A DNA stretch of 64,000 bases from Ectocarpus siliculosus (GCA_000310025.1 FN649753.1:195443-259442), one strand, 5' to 3'. Positions 50,495-62,117 are shown, counted from the first letter of the stretch. Numbers and translations are program-made. Notes: generated by a model from the sequence alone, not told the origin.

Positions 50495-53400
50495 ATGTCC
50501 TGGAGATGGCACAATGGATCAGCAGCTGTGGCTCTGCTGGTTGCGGTTCTCCTGCGCCGGGGCCAGCCGTTCGTCAACAGTCCATGTTGTTCGTTCCGCG
50601 TCAGCAGCGGTAACCCTGCAACCAAGCGAGCATTGCCAAGGTAAGCCATGCTGCTAACGATTAACGATCTAGCCGCCCATGATCATCCCCAAAAGCTCAT
50701 CTGAACACCAAGAGGTGGGCAGGTCTTCGTCAAGGAACACGCTTCCACACCGCCGCGGTTTCAGTGTCTGTGCACAGCAGCAATCGTCGTCATCCGCAAT
50801 ATTCCTTCCGTGCGTGTTTGTGTGTGGTGCTCGCTGAGATAGATGACTCTGCTGACGGTGTGTGTTGAAGCAGGAACGTCAACATGCGTGCAGAGGGGCC
50901 ATCCGGCCAGATCGGCACCAGTAGGGCAGCTTTTCTCAGGAGTGCGCTAGGCGGTGCTGCTGCGCTTGCCACGGTTGTCGCCAGGCCAACGGAAACGCCC
51001 GCGTTCGGTGAGTGAGTGTGGGACACACACGTGGCTATCATCTGTCATGTGGTGTGTGCAGCAGGGGTGGGTGCAGATGTGCTGCCACCTCTCCTCTCCT
51101 CTCCTGCAGCTGCTGCCCGCCCAAGTGTTGCTGCAGCAGCAGCGTCTGTTGCAAGAGCATTGCGTCACGTTTGATTCGAGGTTTTGCTTGATGTCTCCAA
51201 AACACTGGTTATTCGGATCAGCAGCTTGCTCTTTTCTAGAAGTAGAAACTTGCTGTTTTCTCTTGTATGTAGGAAGGGGACACACATACAACGCATACGC
51301 CCGCGCCGTTCAGGATCTGAAAGTAGTGCGCCGGGAAAGGGAGTAGTTGGTTACCATGGCAATCTCAAAATATACAAATTATATGTATGACTGCTGTTGC
51401 ACTACACCCATAGCAGCGTTCTGCTCGCCGGGCTGCCTCGTGATGTTAATTGTCCAGCAGCAGTAGGTGACGTAAGATATCACACCCCATGGACCGATTT
51501 CAAAGATCAATTACTCCAACGGAGAAACAGCATTGATGGTGCCGTAAATGGCGTCGTTGGCAACCGCCTCATCAAGAGCTTTCCGAAAACGTATTTTTTT
51601 ATTCATGCATCCTCTTTGTTGTGGAGCAATCGAGCTTTCAAAATCTTTTCAGGGGATGTGATATCTTGTGTCATATACGGACGTGCGGCATGAACCTTCC
51701 AACACACTCTGTCACCGCATTGGAGAGCGCCGTACTATATAATGGTTCAAGTCTTGTCAAGTACTGGCGACAGACTCTCCTCGTGACATGTGGCTACTTG
51801 ATCATCTCGAGTCGTACAACCACTGCTGATTGTTCCAAACTGTACCGTACAACAACGTACCACGCCCCTTTGGGCCGATTTTCAAAGCTCTGTTACTCCA
51901 CAGAGCAGTAGACAGAGTGGCGGCATTGGGAACCATCTTGTCGAGATCAGTGCGAAAACATGTCATTTGGCTGTGACATCCTCTTCGTCGTGGAGTAGTC
52001 GAGATTTGACAACCGGTCCGGGGGAGTGTGGTATCTTACGTCAACGGAATGCGTATACTGACACACGTGTGCTATCTATCGCCTGCAGCACCTTCCACCT
52101 CCCTCCCCTCCCTGCTCCACACCCAACGCAAGAAGTTCCTTTTCACAGATGGCAAAAACTATGAAGGGCGCCAGATGTTGGCGATGTCTCTCACGGCAGT
52201 AGTTGGGAAGGATGCTCGGTGTCGAATGGCATGCGTGGGCCATGGTCAACCGACCACAGGTCGCCAAACAGTAATATTACCCCCCCCCCCCCTCCCCTCC
52301 CCTGTCTCATGCACCCGCTCTGTGCGCAAGCGCTGCCCTTCGGGCCTAAAGACAACCCAGAACTGGAGGAAGTGGTCAAGGTGGCCGGGTACTCCAGGTT
52401 CGTCAACAAGGTGCGTGAAATCCTGCCAGATGCCGCCTCGTGACTGCGCGTTCCGCGGCACACAACACTCACCCGTTGGTCGGATTTACGAAGACCGATA
52501 AATAGGCAGTACATGCCAGTGCTGGTAAGGCGATTGCCATTGCCATTGCCGAAGATACGCGTCGTCCCCGCCCTCCCTCCTGATGTGTAGGTATCGAGCC
52601 CGCGAAGAAACGGCCTGAGAGGTGTGGTTTCCTTGTCGACTTGCGTCAAGATGTACACTATTAATACTACTTGTTGAGATGTGTAAAGCTATCCACTTTG
52701 CTACAAGTCAGCAAGTCAGCGCTGATTTAAGTCAGCAAGTCAGCGCTGATTTAAGTCAGCAAGTCAGCGCTGATTTAAGTCAGCAAGTCAGCGCTGACTT
52801 GAAGCGTAGTGGATATGCTGTACAACTGGCCAACTTGTGGTATCTACAGAACACGGGGTTTCGTAGCGACTGCAGGCATTCATTCACTCCCTGCGCTTCG
52901 TTCGGGAGTGCTTGCCGTGATATGCGTATGTAGTATGGTATACATCTGGAGGAGATCACAAGCTACACGAAAGGAAGGGATTTGTTTGTTCTTGAGTAAC
53001 GCGATCGAGAAATATTGTGTGTTGTCCCACCAAGATCATGAGACCGCGGGGCCCCCTTCCCCTCTAGAGATGAACACGCCTGACCACGAATGTATCATGA
53101 GTACAGTAGCATCAGCCGTCAGACAAGGTTTTAACATTATCCTACGTAGGTGGTCGTTTCAGTTGCAAACGCTCTGGGTTGCTGTGCTACTTTGTCCTTG
53201 TCGCTGTTCTGGTTTTTCTGGCGGAATACTGTCTCGTTCGTAATTTTCCACGTGTTGTCTGGTCGGCGTTCCTGCTGTACCATCGCGCCACACTGTACGA
53301 TGTGTTGTGTGTTTGTTGTTGTTGTTGTTGTCCTTCTCTTGGTTGTGGTCGTGGTGAGTCAACCTGCGGCATTCTCCACAATCAACAGCCCTCACGACCC

Positions 53401-55908
53401 AAATGCGTATCCTGCCGACGACGTTCATGCCGTACATGCAACAAAAGTTGGAGCAAGACCTGAAAGCGGGGGCCCTGAAGGGAGGGCCCGAGGACTCGGT
53501 GGTAGTCTTGAGAGTTCTCGAGGTCTACCTCGAGCCCATGCAGGAGGAGATGCTCAAGGTGGCGCCACTCATGCAGCTCGCTGGCCGCGAGAACAGGGAG
53601 CGAGTGAAGCTCTTGCCGTTGATCATGAAGGTAATTGATCATTTTCGTACTCCTGGCCGGATCAAGGTTCAGGATTGTTTTGGCAGCGGGGATCCTCTTT
53701 CGTCAACCCCTGCCGTTTTTTCCCCGGGACCGTGGCGTGCCTTATTGAGCGATGACCTACCTCTTCTTTCAACCTTCCGCAATTGGCCATGAGTTAATCG
53801 GCGAGCTTTTGGTGCGAGCTATGCATTCTAGTTGTTTTTTCCAAGGAATGGGAGAAACGCTGCACTATCACACAACACCGAAAACAACATTAAAGCTTTT
53901 CCTGGGGCTTTTTTTGTCTACTGTACCGCACTCGGGAAACAACTTTTTCACACCAAGACGGGTCGGCAGAACCACCTGACGGAGAGAGGAGAGAGTGTGT
54001 CCCTCGGTCCTTACGGTGTACTACTCATGCTACATGTCCCTGAAGATACCCCTCGGCTCTCCTTTTTTTCCCGTGCGCATGACCCACAACCGCGCGATAA
54101 TCTTGCCGCCATAGTGCCTGGGCTGCCACCACAGAACGCCAGCAGAACGCCAATCACAGCACGTCATGAGAAGAGCTCAATCGCGGAATAACTGCATTCT
54201 TTTCTAAGGCATTCCTCGGAGGTCTTTTGGTGTGGTAAGTGGTAAGTATTGGACCTAGTTCTACACAACCAAGACACCTGATGAAACGACACCAAAAACC
54301 GAAAACCCCACGACGCAGGGGCACCTGTTGGAGCTAAAGGCGGCTTGCGGGACCAAAGACGCCAAGGAGCAGCTTGAGGAGGTCCAAGAGGTATGCTGGT
54401 GTTGGTTACGAAACGATGCTTACTGACTGTCGTCGTCTTGCCCTTCGAACGATTCTGATCTTCCTCCGTACCATCCGTGAATGTATAGAGAAACGAATAC
54501 GTCTGGTCACGGCCCAGCGGATTATATTGATCAAGCGTGGTATGGGGTGCGAAAAAAGCGCTGTTCTTCAGAGACTGCTGCCATTCTGTTTTTTCTTCTA
54601 GCGTAGCATAGCATGTAGCAACTTTCTTGGCCCGGGAAGGGGTTTCGATTACTTTTGGGTAATTGTGCTCAGTTGAATCAAATCCTTCTACACCTGCCGC
54701 GCCCTGTGGACAGGTGAGGGAGACGCTGGACGAGTTCATCGCCTTGGCGAAGGTAAGCACTTTTGCGCTGTCGCGGGGTTTAGGTTGCACACTATCCTAC
54801 GCCGTAATAGCAGTACGCGCTAAGGTGGCAGGCGGGCATTGGCCGCTTCCGCTCTCCTCGTGCCCTTCGCCGTCAAGATAAGGACCGTGATCGTCCGCGG
54901 CGCACGTTGTTGTCTTCATCCCACTCATGGCATCAAATTGCCATGGTACTTTACGCCCAAGTGGTTTCGTACCCCGAACATGACAACTTGTTCTCTTTCT
55001 GGTTTTGCAGTTGCTGGAACGGACCCCGCCTGGCGACAGGCGGCACGTTGTTGTCATGTCGGGCACGCTACTGTAGAAGTAGAAACATGTGGTGGTGGTC
55101 ATCTGTCTGTCTAGGGTGTTTCGCGGAAAGGTTCCTGGGACGTAGGGCACCGACGGTGTAACGTACGGGCTGCGCAAAGTCGAGGCCTTTTCCGTGTCGC
55201 GGAGCCAGGGCTTGAAGAAACGGGGTTGTTCTTTTGACGCTTGTCGCAGGAATATATCACTGTCTGTCGTAGCACCATACCTAAACCTCAAGATGTTATC
55301 TGTGATTACGGTGACGTCATAGGAGTGGCCAGACCTCCGCGGAGGAACCTTGTTTCTATGTAGGTACGCGCGGTGCCGAGCCATACCGCTTGCTTGACCA
55401 AACATATCGTCCTGCTCTCCGCATAGTATCATGGTGTGCACACGCTGCTGTGACGTCGTGATTCCAGCAGATGTCAAGCTACGGTTGATAGACTGTTCGT
55501 TTAGCTCTCTCATTGGTTCAAAATAAGTATCTAGAAACGTTTTCACGTGTGAGCAATGAAGAACGGATGACTTCGCTTCTTAGGCTCTTGGCCTCCCAGC
55601 TGAAACAGTGATCTCCGGAGGCGCACCCCTCGCCGTCTGCTGGCAATTAATCAATGGTGCCTCAACGGTATTCCAGCTGGGAGTCGAACACGCGTCCACA
55701 TGTGTTCTCTTCCCCCTCATCCACGATGTCGTACCCGTGCTGCTGCTGCTGTTGCCACCGTCCCCGTCCCGTCAACTTCTAGACGCGGTACGAAATTGCA
55801 CCCCTGGATCCGGAAGGCGCGCCGGATGGTGACCAGCTTGGCATTTTCGGTTGCAGTTTTTATGGCATGAAGGTGGGCGAAAACAGAAAACAAATGGCGT
55901 GTATGTAA
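50495..55908 (+). CDS. Nucleus-encoded thylakoid-lumen protein, unknown function
   Basis: Seven exons: 50495-50640, 50874-51007, 52331-52414, 53389-53630, 54319-54390, 54714-54752 and 55783-55908; ATG to TAA, 280 residues with all phases consistent. The leader has three parts: a hydrophobic signal peptide (SAAVALLVAVLLRRGQP) with Phe just after the likely cleavage site; a basic, Ser-rich transit peptide; and a thylakoid transfer domain (SRAAFLRSALGGAAALATVV) ending PAFA, a standard lumenal processing site. Exon 2 ends inside the last Ala codon of that site. The mature part (about 185 residues) is soluble and probably helical: LPFGPKDNPELEEVVKVAGY, VLRVLEVYLEPMQEEMLK, GHLLELKAAC, VRETLDEFIALAK. 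No cofactor motif is seen. Its size is like that of photosystem II extrinsic proteins, but I do not recognise the family. The donor of exon 3 (GTGC|GTGAAA) was chosen because it keeps phase. Confidence 0.72.
51463..51680. mobile_element. MITE-like inverted-repeat element, copy 4
   Basis: Diverged copy in intron 2 of the lumen-protein gene. It retains GATATCACACCCCATGGACC at the left and the complementary GGGGATGTGATATC at the right. Confidence 0.8.
51844..52048. mobile_element. MITE-like inverted-repeat element, copy 5
   Basis: Second diverged copy in the same intron as copy 4. Left arm ACCACGCCCCTTTGGGCC, right arm GGTCCGGGGGAGTGTGGT. Confidence 0.75.
52684..52829. mobile_element. Palindromic element (AAGTCAGC family), copy B
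   Basis: Same outer arms as 15389-15476 (TATCCACTTTGCTACAAGTC at left, CGTAGTGGATATGCTGTAC at right). The centre has expanded into four copies of a 24-bp unit. It lies in intron 3 of the lumen-protein gene. Confidence 0.8.
52705..52801. repeat. 24-bp satellite, four units
   Basis: Unit AAGTCAGC-AAGTCAGC-GCTGATTT repeated four times. Each is made of an 8-bp word twice plus its near reverse complement. Confidence 0.95.
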
Positions 55909-56277
55909 AGAAAAATGATCAAAAGAATATCACAGCGTACTGTCCGGAAGTTAGTTTGTTTGCTGCGTCTGGTACCAAGAGAAAATGTTCCACGTTTCCA
56001 TCCTTGTATTTGGCATGAAGCTCCACCGATGAGAGAAAGAATAAATTCTTCTTGTATTGCTGGAGATCTCGTGCCAAGCCGGGATTCACCCCGCCACGCC
56101 GTGTCCCGCATCCGTATGCATCCCCGCTTTGACGCATTCCATGCCTCAACTTCCTCTGCCCCGAAATCCCCGGGCCCTAAAAGCCGAACGAATCGAATCT
56201 GAAATGTCTGGCTTCCGCCGATAGATTTCCACACACACGTGGCGTTTAGAAGCATTTTCTGATTTCAGCCGCGCTGT

Positions 56278-57275
56278 GACTGACGTTTTTTCATTGGTCA
56301 GCCGGTAGGCGTCGTCGATGCTAATAATAAAAAAAACACACACAGTTGCTACCGTTTCTGTCTTTAATCCGGAGAATAGCTTAGCCTCCCCCATGCCGCC
56401 CCCTCACGGGGTCGTGTTTTCAAATGCACCGAGACTGACGTCTTTTCATTGGTCAGCCGGTTAGCGCGGTCGATGCTAATAATAAAGGCACAAACACACA
56501 CACACACACACAAGCGGGTTCGACGTAGCTTCCTCCACCATCTCCCATCTCAGCCTTACCCCCTCGTGGCCATGCCTCCGGCGTCGATGTTTCCGCTCGC
56601 AGCGCACGGACGGCAGCAGCCGCTGCCAACCGGATCCATGACGACGAAGAGACTGCTGAAGTTTTGCCCTGCCTGCCTGACGACTTCATTCTGCGTAACG
56701 AGGGAAACGAAGAGGAGACCGCTTTGTACACTAGTGCAGCCCAAGACGCCTCCTTCTCTTGAGGAAAACTTCCTGTCTGGACAGCAGAGCAAGGGTTGAG
56801 CAAGGATTTTGGAAATTTGAAATTTGCGTCAAGAACAGAACCCGCCAAGAATCCAGGGGTCCTCCCCCACACACACACATCACCCACACACACACCCTGT
56901 CGGTAGAACCCTTGTGAGTTGAAAGTGTTCGACCGTGTTTTCCCGCTACAATAATACAGACGTCCTTTGGTCGGTCAGCCGGTTGGCGGGGTCGATGCTA
57001 TGATGTTGTAGAAAACACACACACACCGAAGGAGCACGCGCCAAGCAAGTTCGTTGGTGTATGCAGAGGGCGGTGGATGGGCACGTAATTGTTACCGTTA
57101 CATTTTCGACAGTCGTGCATACGTGATTTACGCGGCACTCCCAACGGGGAACCCGCGGACTAGAAGGAGCTTTCGGAGTGTCGCCCCTGGGAAGATTGAT
57201 TGACTTCCGTGTTTTTCGTGGGTCCGTCGGTTAGCGACGACGTTGATCATAGTTGCAGAGACGAAAACACCATGT
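56278..57275. repeat. Dispersed ~65-bp repeat with CA tail, four copies
   Basis: Copies at about 56278, 56434, 56957 and 57202. The core is TTTTCATTGGTCAGCCGGTT-AGCG-x-GGTCGATGCT, followed by A-rich then CACACA sequence. A fifth copy lies at about 25283-25347. The last copy (57202) is the most diverged. Confidence 0.75.
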
Positions 57276-57324
57276 GACAAAACCGGCGTTTGCATCTCAT
57301 GTTATTGTTTTTTCCAATTGCTCC

Positions 57325-57640
57325 ATCACGCTCGAAATTCTGTACTTTGTGTTTCCTCTTGCCATGGGCATGTTGGTGGTCGGTTGGTTGTGGTTAAACT
57401 TGTTTGCGAGGTTTTCCACTTTCTCACGAAAATGCTGGTGTTTTTCTGTGTGGCTACAGCATCCGGATTTTCATGTAGCTCAGCACGCTCGAAGCTCTGA
57501 ACGTCGTGTTTCCTGTTGCCATGGGCATGGTGGCAATAGGTTGTGGTGAAAATTGTTGAAGTTTTCCATGCTCTCTACAACATTACACAGGTGTTTTTCT
57601 GTGTGGCTACCGCATCCGGGTTTTGTTTTCATACAACATG
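57325..57640. repeat. 157-bp tandem duplication
   Basis: Two imperfect units starting CACGCTCGAA at 57327 and 57484, both with TTGCCATGGGCATG and GTGTTTTTCTGTGTGGCTAC. Confidence 0.85.
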
Positions 57641-58797
57641 CAGCATGATGAAGAGAGAAGAGAGAGTTGGCGAGTCGCCCAATCGTTGGGATTGCGAGTC
57701 TTGACGCCTGTTTTTGCTCGCTTGGGCAGTTCATGCGTTACTTCTACTACGAGCGTTCGCATGTGAACTTGTATGCTATTTAGCGGCACTTTCCCTCCGC
57801 CTGTTTAGTCAGTGTTTTCGGTCCGTGTATCCCCGTCAACTATTCGTGGGTCTCACCTGAATTTTGAGCACACCAATGGCTGGGAGTCGCACCGAAATAA
57901 AGCTACCGACCAATGTCTAACAAACTGACAAGGACCAACCGCACGTTGGTCACCGCAGGGGTCACCACTCTCTGATGTGATTGGTACAGGAAGCAATGTA
58001 CCCTTGGCGGAAATTTAGGTGATTGATTAATTGATGTGGTTGGTTGGTTAGAGACGCCCCGGGTCACCGCAGAAGAACCTCCTACTATGATTTTTGATTT
58101 CATCGATGACTGTAGTTTTCCCGGGGTTCGGTTATATTCCCTCTCTGGGGTAACTCGACAACGGCTACTATATTGTCGTGCAGGGTAGCACCTGCTGTGG
58201 TCAAGTTCGTACATTGATCTCTCAGAACAAGGGTTGCGCCTGAAGTTCGAACTAATCACCCACACCTCCGTGACAAATTGTTGCCGGCATGGAGGGACCA
58301 CGAGGAAGACAGAGTATTTAGTTAAGCACAATCTTCACATGCGCTTATACTGCTGTACGTACGCATCGAAATGTAAATGTATACATGATCCGTCAAGCAG
58401 CATTACAGTATTGCCGAGAGATTCTCTGGCTAGAATGTGTACGCAGTAGCACCGCTCTGCGTTCTAACTACTGCTTGCCCCGTGGTAGTTGGGGCTGCTT
58501 CCCCGCCTCTCGTGGTCGCGCACATATTATATTTGACGATACAGCAGACAACGAAGACCCGAGAGGTCCTTCGCGCGCTGGAGAGTGTAGCCTAAAACTC
58601 ATCGATGAGGTTGATATAGGTGGCAGCAGTAACGTGCTCGTAACGAAGAGGGGTTCGCCACGAGGTACCCACCGGTAAAGCTGGTTGTACAGCAGTAGTT
58701 TTCCTCCCAAAAGCTGACGAGCATTCCGTGCAAATTCGTTCCCTCAAGCGAAAATGCCCACCCCTAACCCCTTTGATGGCGATGCAACTGGCTCAAA

Positions 58798-61700
58798 ATG
58801 CAAACCCTTCAAAAAATCTCGCCGCTTCTGCACCAAATCTGCTCCCAAACAAGAGAGCCTAACAACAGCAGCAGTCTCGACCGCCTAGTAAGTGTAGCAG
58901 CTGCTCATGAAAACATGGATCTGCTGAGCGACCTCATCGACAACGCCGAGAAGACCCACTCCAGCCTCGGCAAGCGGCCGGCTCCCTCCAAGCCGCAGCC
59001 GCAGGGAGATGATCTTTTCCAGGCGCTCGCCCACGCCCTCAGCGCCCTGCACCAGCGGCTGTGCCACGAGCCCGCGGAGGTGCGCTCGAACCTCGAGATC
59101 GAGGTCCGGGTGGGGCTCATCTCACAGCACGACCGCCTCGAGAGGGCGACTCCGGGCATCCCGGGGTCGGGAGCCGTGCAGATGGACTCCGACATGATGC
59201 GGCAGCGGGGGCTGCGGTTCGTCTCCGGCGTTAGCGCTCCCGCCTTCGACGCCGTCAAGGAGGAGGTCGGGCGGCGGTACGGGGTCGCGGAGCTCGCCAG
59301 CAAGGAGGTCGTCTACGTCTACGACTCCGGGCAGATGCGGGACCAGCGGGTGGTGGCGGACGGGGTGAACCCGCTCCGCTGCGAGCGGAAGGAGGCGCGG
59401 CAGCAGGTGAACTTTCAGCTGGCGGCGGCGCAGTACGACCTCCGGGTGCAGGCGTCGCTGGAGCAGCCGGTGCCGCCGGAGGCGGTGCCCGGGCTGCAGC
59501 CCGGCAGCAGCGAGCCTCCGCAGGGCTGGTCCGGGAGGAGAACCAAGCGGAGGTTTTCGTTCAAGTCGGACGCGAACACGCCGGAGGACGAGCGGTGGAT
59601 CTGGAGGGCGGACCTAACGCTCGTCGAGGAGGTGAGCAACGGCCCACAGCGCGGCGGCGGCGTGAGAGTGGTAAGAGAGGTGGAGCTCGAGCTGCTGCCC
59701 GCTGCAAGGGACCGCTGGCTGTCGCTCTCCCAGCCGCAGGAGGTCATCGCCATGACCTCGCAGGTGGCCACGCACCTGGTCCACCTGCTGGAGTCGATCA
59801 ACCCCCTCGAGCCGCTGTCGGCGATAGCCAACCCGGTGCCCGAGCAGGACGACGGGATCAGGAAGGCCGTCGCGGCGGCGTGCGCGCAGCTCAAGAGGCC
59901 CACGGGGAAAGGGTCCAGCTTCCCGGGGGCCCAGCCGGTGAACATGTGCAAGCGCAACGTCCCGGACGTGCAGCGGGGCTCCTACCTCGTCGCTGAGAAG
60001 ACGGACGGCGTCAGGTACCTCATGATGGCCGTCGGCACGGAACGAGGCGCCACCTGCGTGCTGGTGGACCGGTCGATGAACGTCTTCCGGGTGACGGGGG
60101 GCGGGTTCCTGGCCGGGATCGTCGGGGTCGGCACGATCCTCGACGGAGAGCTTGTGCACAACCGGACGATGAAGAAGGCCATCTTCGTCGCCTTCGACAT
60201 CCTGCGAAATCGGGAACGGAACCTGGTGCCGTGCGGGTTCCTGGATCGGCTGTCCGTCCTGCAGAAGGAGATCATCCCCGCCTACGTGGACCGGGTCCGC
60301 GAGGGAGGCGCCGAGGCCGCTCCGGACGGGCACCTGATGCTCGTCCCGAAGAGGTTCTTCCCGCGGCAGAAGATCATGGACCTGTTCCGACAGGTAAATA
60401 CGTCCCGCCCCGGACGAATGCCCTGTAAATCTCGTTGAATATTGAAGTTAGCTTTTATCGTAAGGTGTCGATGTTTGTTCATTCCACGCGGTTTGCGTGC
60501 CATTGCGGGAAAAGGGAGTTCCGCTCGTGTTGTACTTATAGGTTGGCAACCTACTGTAGACTACTGCTGTATCCCTCAGTTTTGTTATGCTGCGACGAAA
60601 ACGGGGCATTACTAACGCCACCGACCGCGGTCGACTTACCACACCCACACAGAGACAAAATTGGGGGCCAAAATACCGACCCAATCAACAACAATCTTAG
60701 GAACTACTACGTACTCCATACGACCAAACCTCTGGCAGGTGCTCGTCGAGGGGCAGCACCGCATCTTCCGCGACGAGGAGCGGTCGCTGCACCACAAGAC
60801 GGACGGCATCATCTTCCAGCCGGACGCGCCCTATAAGGTAGGCACAGACACGGCCCTGCTCAAGTGGAAGTGGGTCGACCTCGCCTCTGTGGACCTTAGG
60901 GCTTACCCGGCAACAGCAGCGGTGGGCGGGGGGGGTGGCGTGCGCCTCTGCTCCGAGGCGGGGAACCACGGCGAGGAGGTGGACCTCTCCAGGACCGTGC
61001 ACCTCTCCGAGCACGACCAGGCGAGGCTGGTGGCCGACATGCAGGGCAGCCGGTCGGTGATCGCCGAGATGGCGCTAGACCCTGGGTCCGGGCTGTGGGT
61101 GTACATGGGGCTGAGGCCGGACAAGGACCGCCCGAACTTCATCACGACCGTCATCTCCACGATGGTGGAGGTGAGCCGGGGGGGCCTGGACTGTGTGCCC
61201 AGTAGTAGTAGCCTTTTGCGAGGTTGTCAAGCTTGGTTTTTGTTGGGGGGTGAGGGTTCGGGGTGCAAAACCCCCCTCTCTATTTCGCACGTAACGCTTC
61301 TTACAGTATCTTCGCGAAGGCGAAGGCGGTCCGAGCCAGCGATGGCAGCAAATAAAGTTAGTAAATAGTAGTGTTGTTGCCGCAGCTACTTTTTTGGCGC
61401 CAATCGGATTAACACTCGCCGACATGTCGACCCAAACCTCTCACCAAAATCTCACTCCCAGCGGTGTGGTGCATGTGTTGGTCAGTCGCTTACCCGCGGT
61501 ACATGTTTATTGCTTCGGATGGAAGACGATACAAAAGCGAGTTCTCATTCCGTATGGGTGAGAGCATTGTCTCTAGAGAGTGTGGTACGGCAAGAAATCA
61601 AAGCCAAACCCATCCTGGGTCCGGTGTTTGGTTGCTCGCTAGAGGGTAGGAGGTGACACGTGTCATCTTTTTGTCCTCACGTGTATGTCACGAGCCTGGC

Positions 61701-62117
61701 GCCTCGTCGTGAGGAAGCCTTAGGCCCGTTTATTTGCTGTCCGGCTATATTCCTCGTGCCTACTGTAGGCCATGGCAAGACAAGCAGCCCATGTAGAAAT
61801 CATTGCAGGAGGTGGCCCAGGGTGTCGTTGGTGGCGTTGCCGATTGGGGCGCGAGATGAAAAGAATGACATAGAATATGTTGTCGATACCCCCGTCTTAG
61901 CAACCCATCCGTTTGGTGGTTTTTACACCCGGCTCAGGTGGCGGAGGGGCTGTCGGAAGAGGAGCTCAAGTACCGGATGCTGGCGGAATCGCCAGCATCC
62001 GACGACTGGGCGAGGCAGGAGATGACGATGCGAAAGCGCGCGGTGCAATGGCAGTACAAAAGGAAGTCTACGCAGCCGCAACAGCTTCAGCAGCCGCCAC
62101 CACCACCACCCCGGTAG
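58798..62117 (+). CDS. mRNA capping enzyme: TTM-type RNA triphosphatase fused to guanylyltransferase
   Basis: Removes the gamma-phosphate of nascent mRNA and then transfers GMP to form the cap, in the nucleus. Three exons, 58798-60393, 60739-61170 and 61938-62117 (stop TAG), give 735 residues, phase 0 throughout. The N-terminal half has marks of a triphosphate tunnel metalloenzyme: NLEIEVRVGL (E-x-E-x-R at residues 100-104), a basic strand GRRTKRRFSFKS, RADLTLVEE and REVELELL. The C-terminal half has the nucleotidyltransferase motifs: VAEKTDGVRYLM (active-site Lys 401), ILDGELV, FVAFDIL, KTDGIIFQP (about 552-560) and LLKWKWVDL (about 571-579), then an OB-fold-like region and a helical tail ending in a Gln/Pro run. 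The start could also be the ATG at 58915 (MDLLSDLIDNAEK). High GC and spliceosomal introns indicate a resident nuclear gene. Confidence 0.92.

Larger units (their letters stand above)
55909..58797. other. Repeat-rich spacer
   Basis: 2.9 kb between the lumen-protein gene and the capping enzyme gene. It holds four copies of a ~65-bp repeat ending in CA runs and a 157-bp tandem duplication. No supported exon was found, although strand alternation elsewhere would predict a minus-strand gene. Confidence 0.5.

Noticed and set aside
52705-52801. CRISPR array from the regular 24-bp units
   Set aside because: The units are contiguous with no unique spacers, and the setting is a eukaryotic intron.
55860-56255. 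131-codon minus-strand frame after the lumen-protein gene
   Set aside because: No splice sites, no motif and overlap with a plus-strand coding exon end. Not enough to fill the strand-alternation gap.
58798-62117. Integrated phaeovirus origin of the capping enzyme
   Set aside because: The gene has introns, the GC-rich codon use of its neighbours, and no other viral gene nearby. A very old transfer cannot be excluded without a tree.
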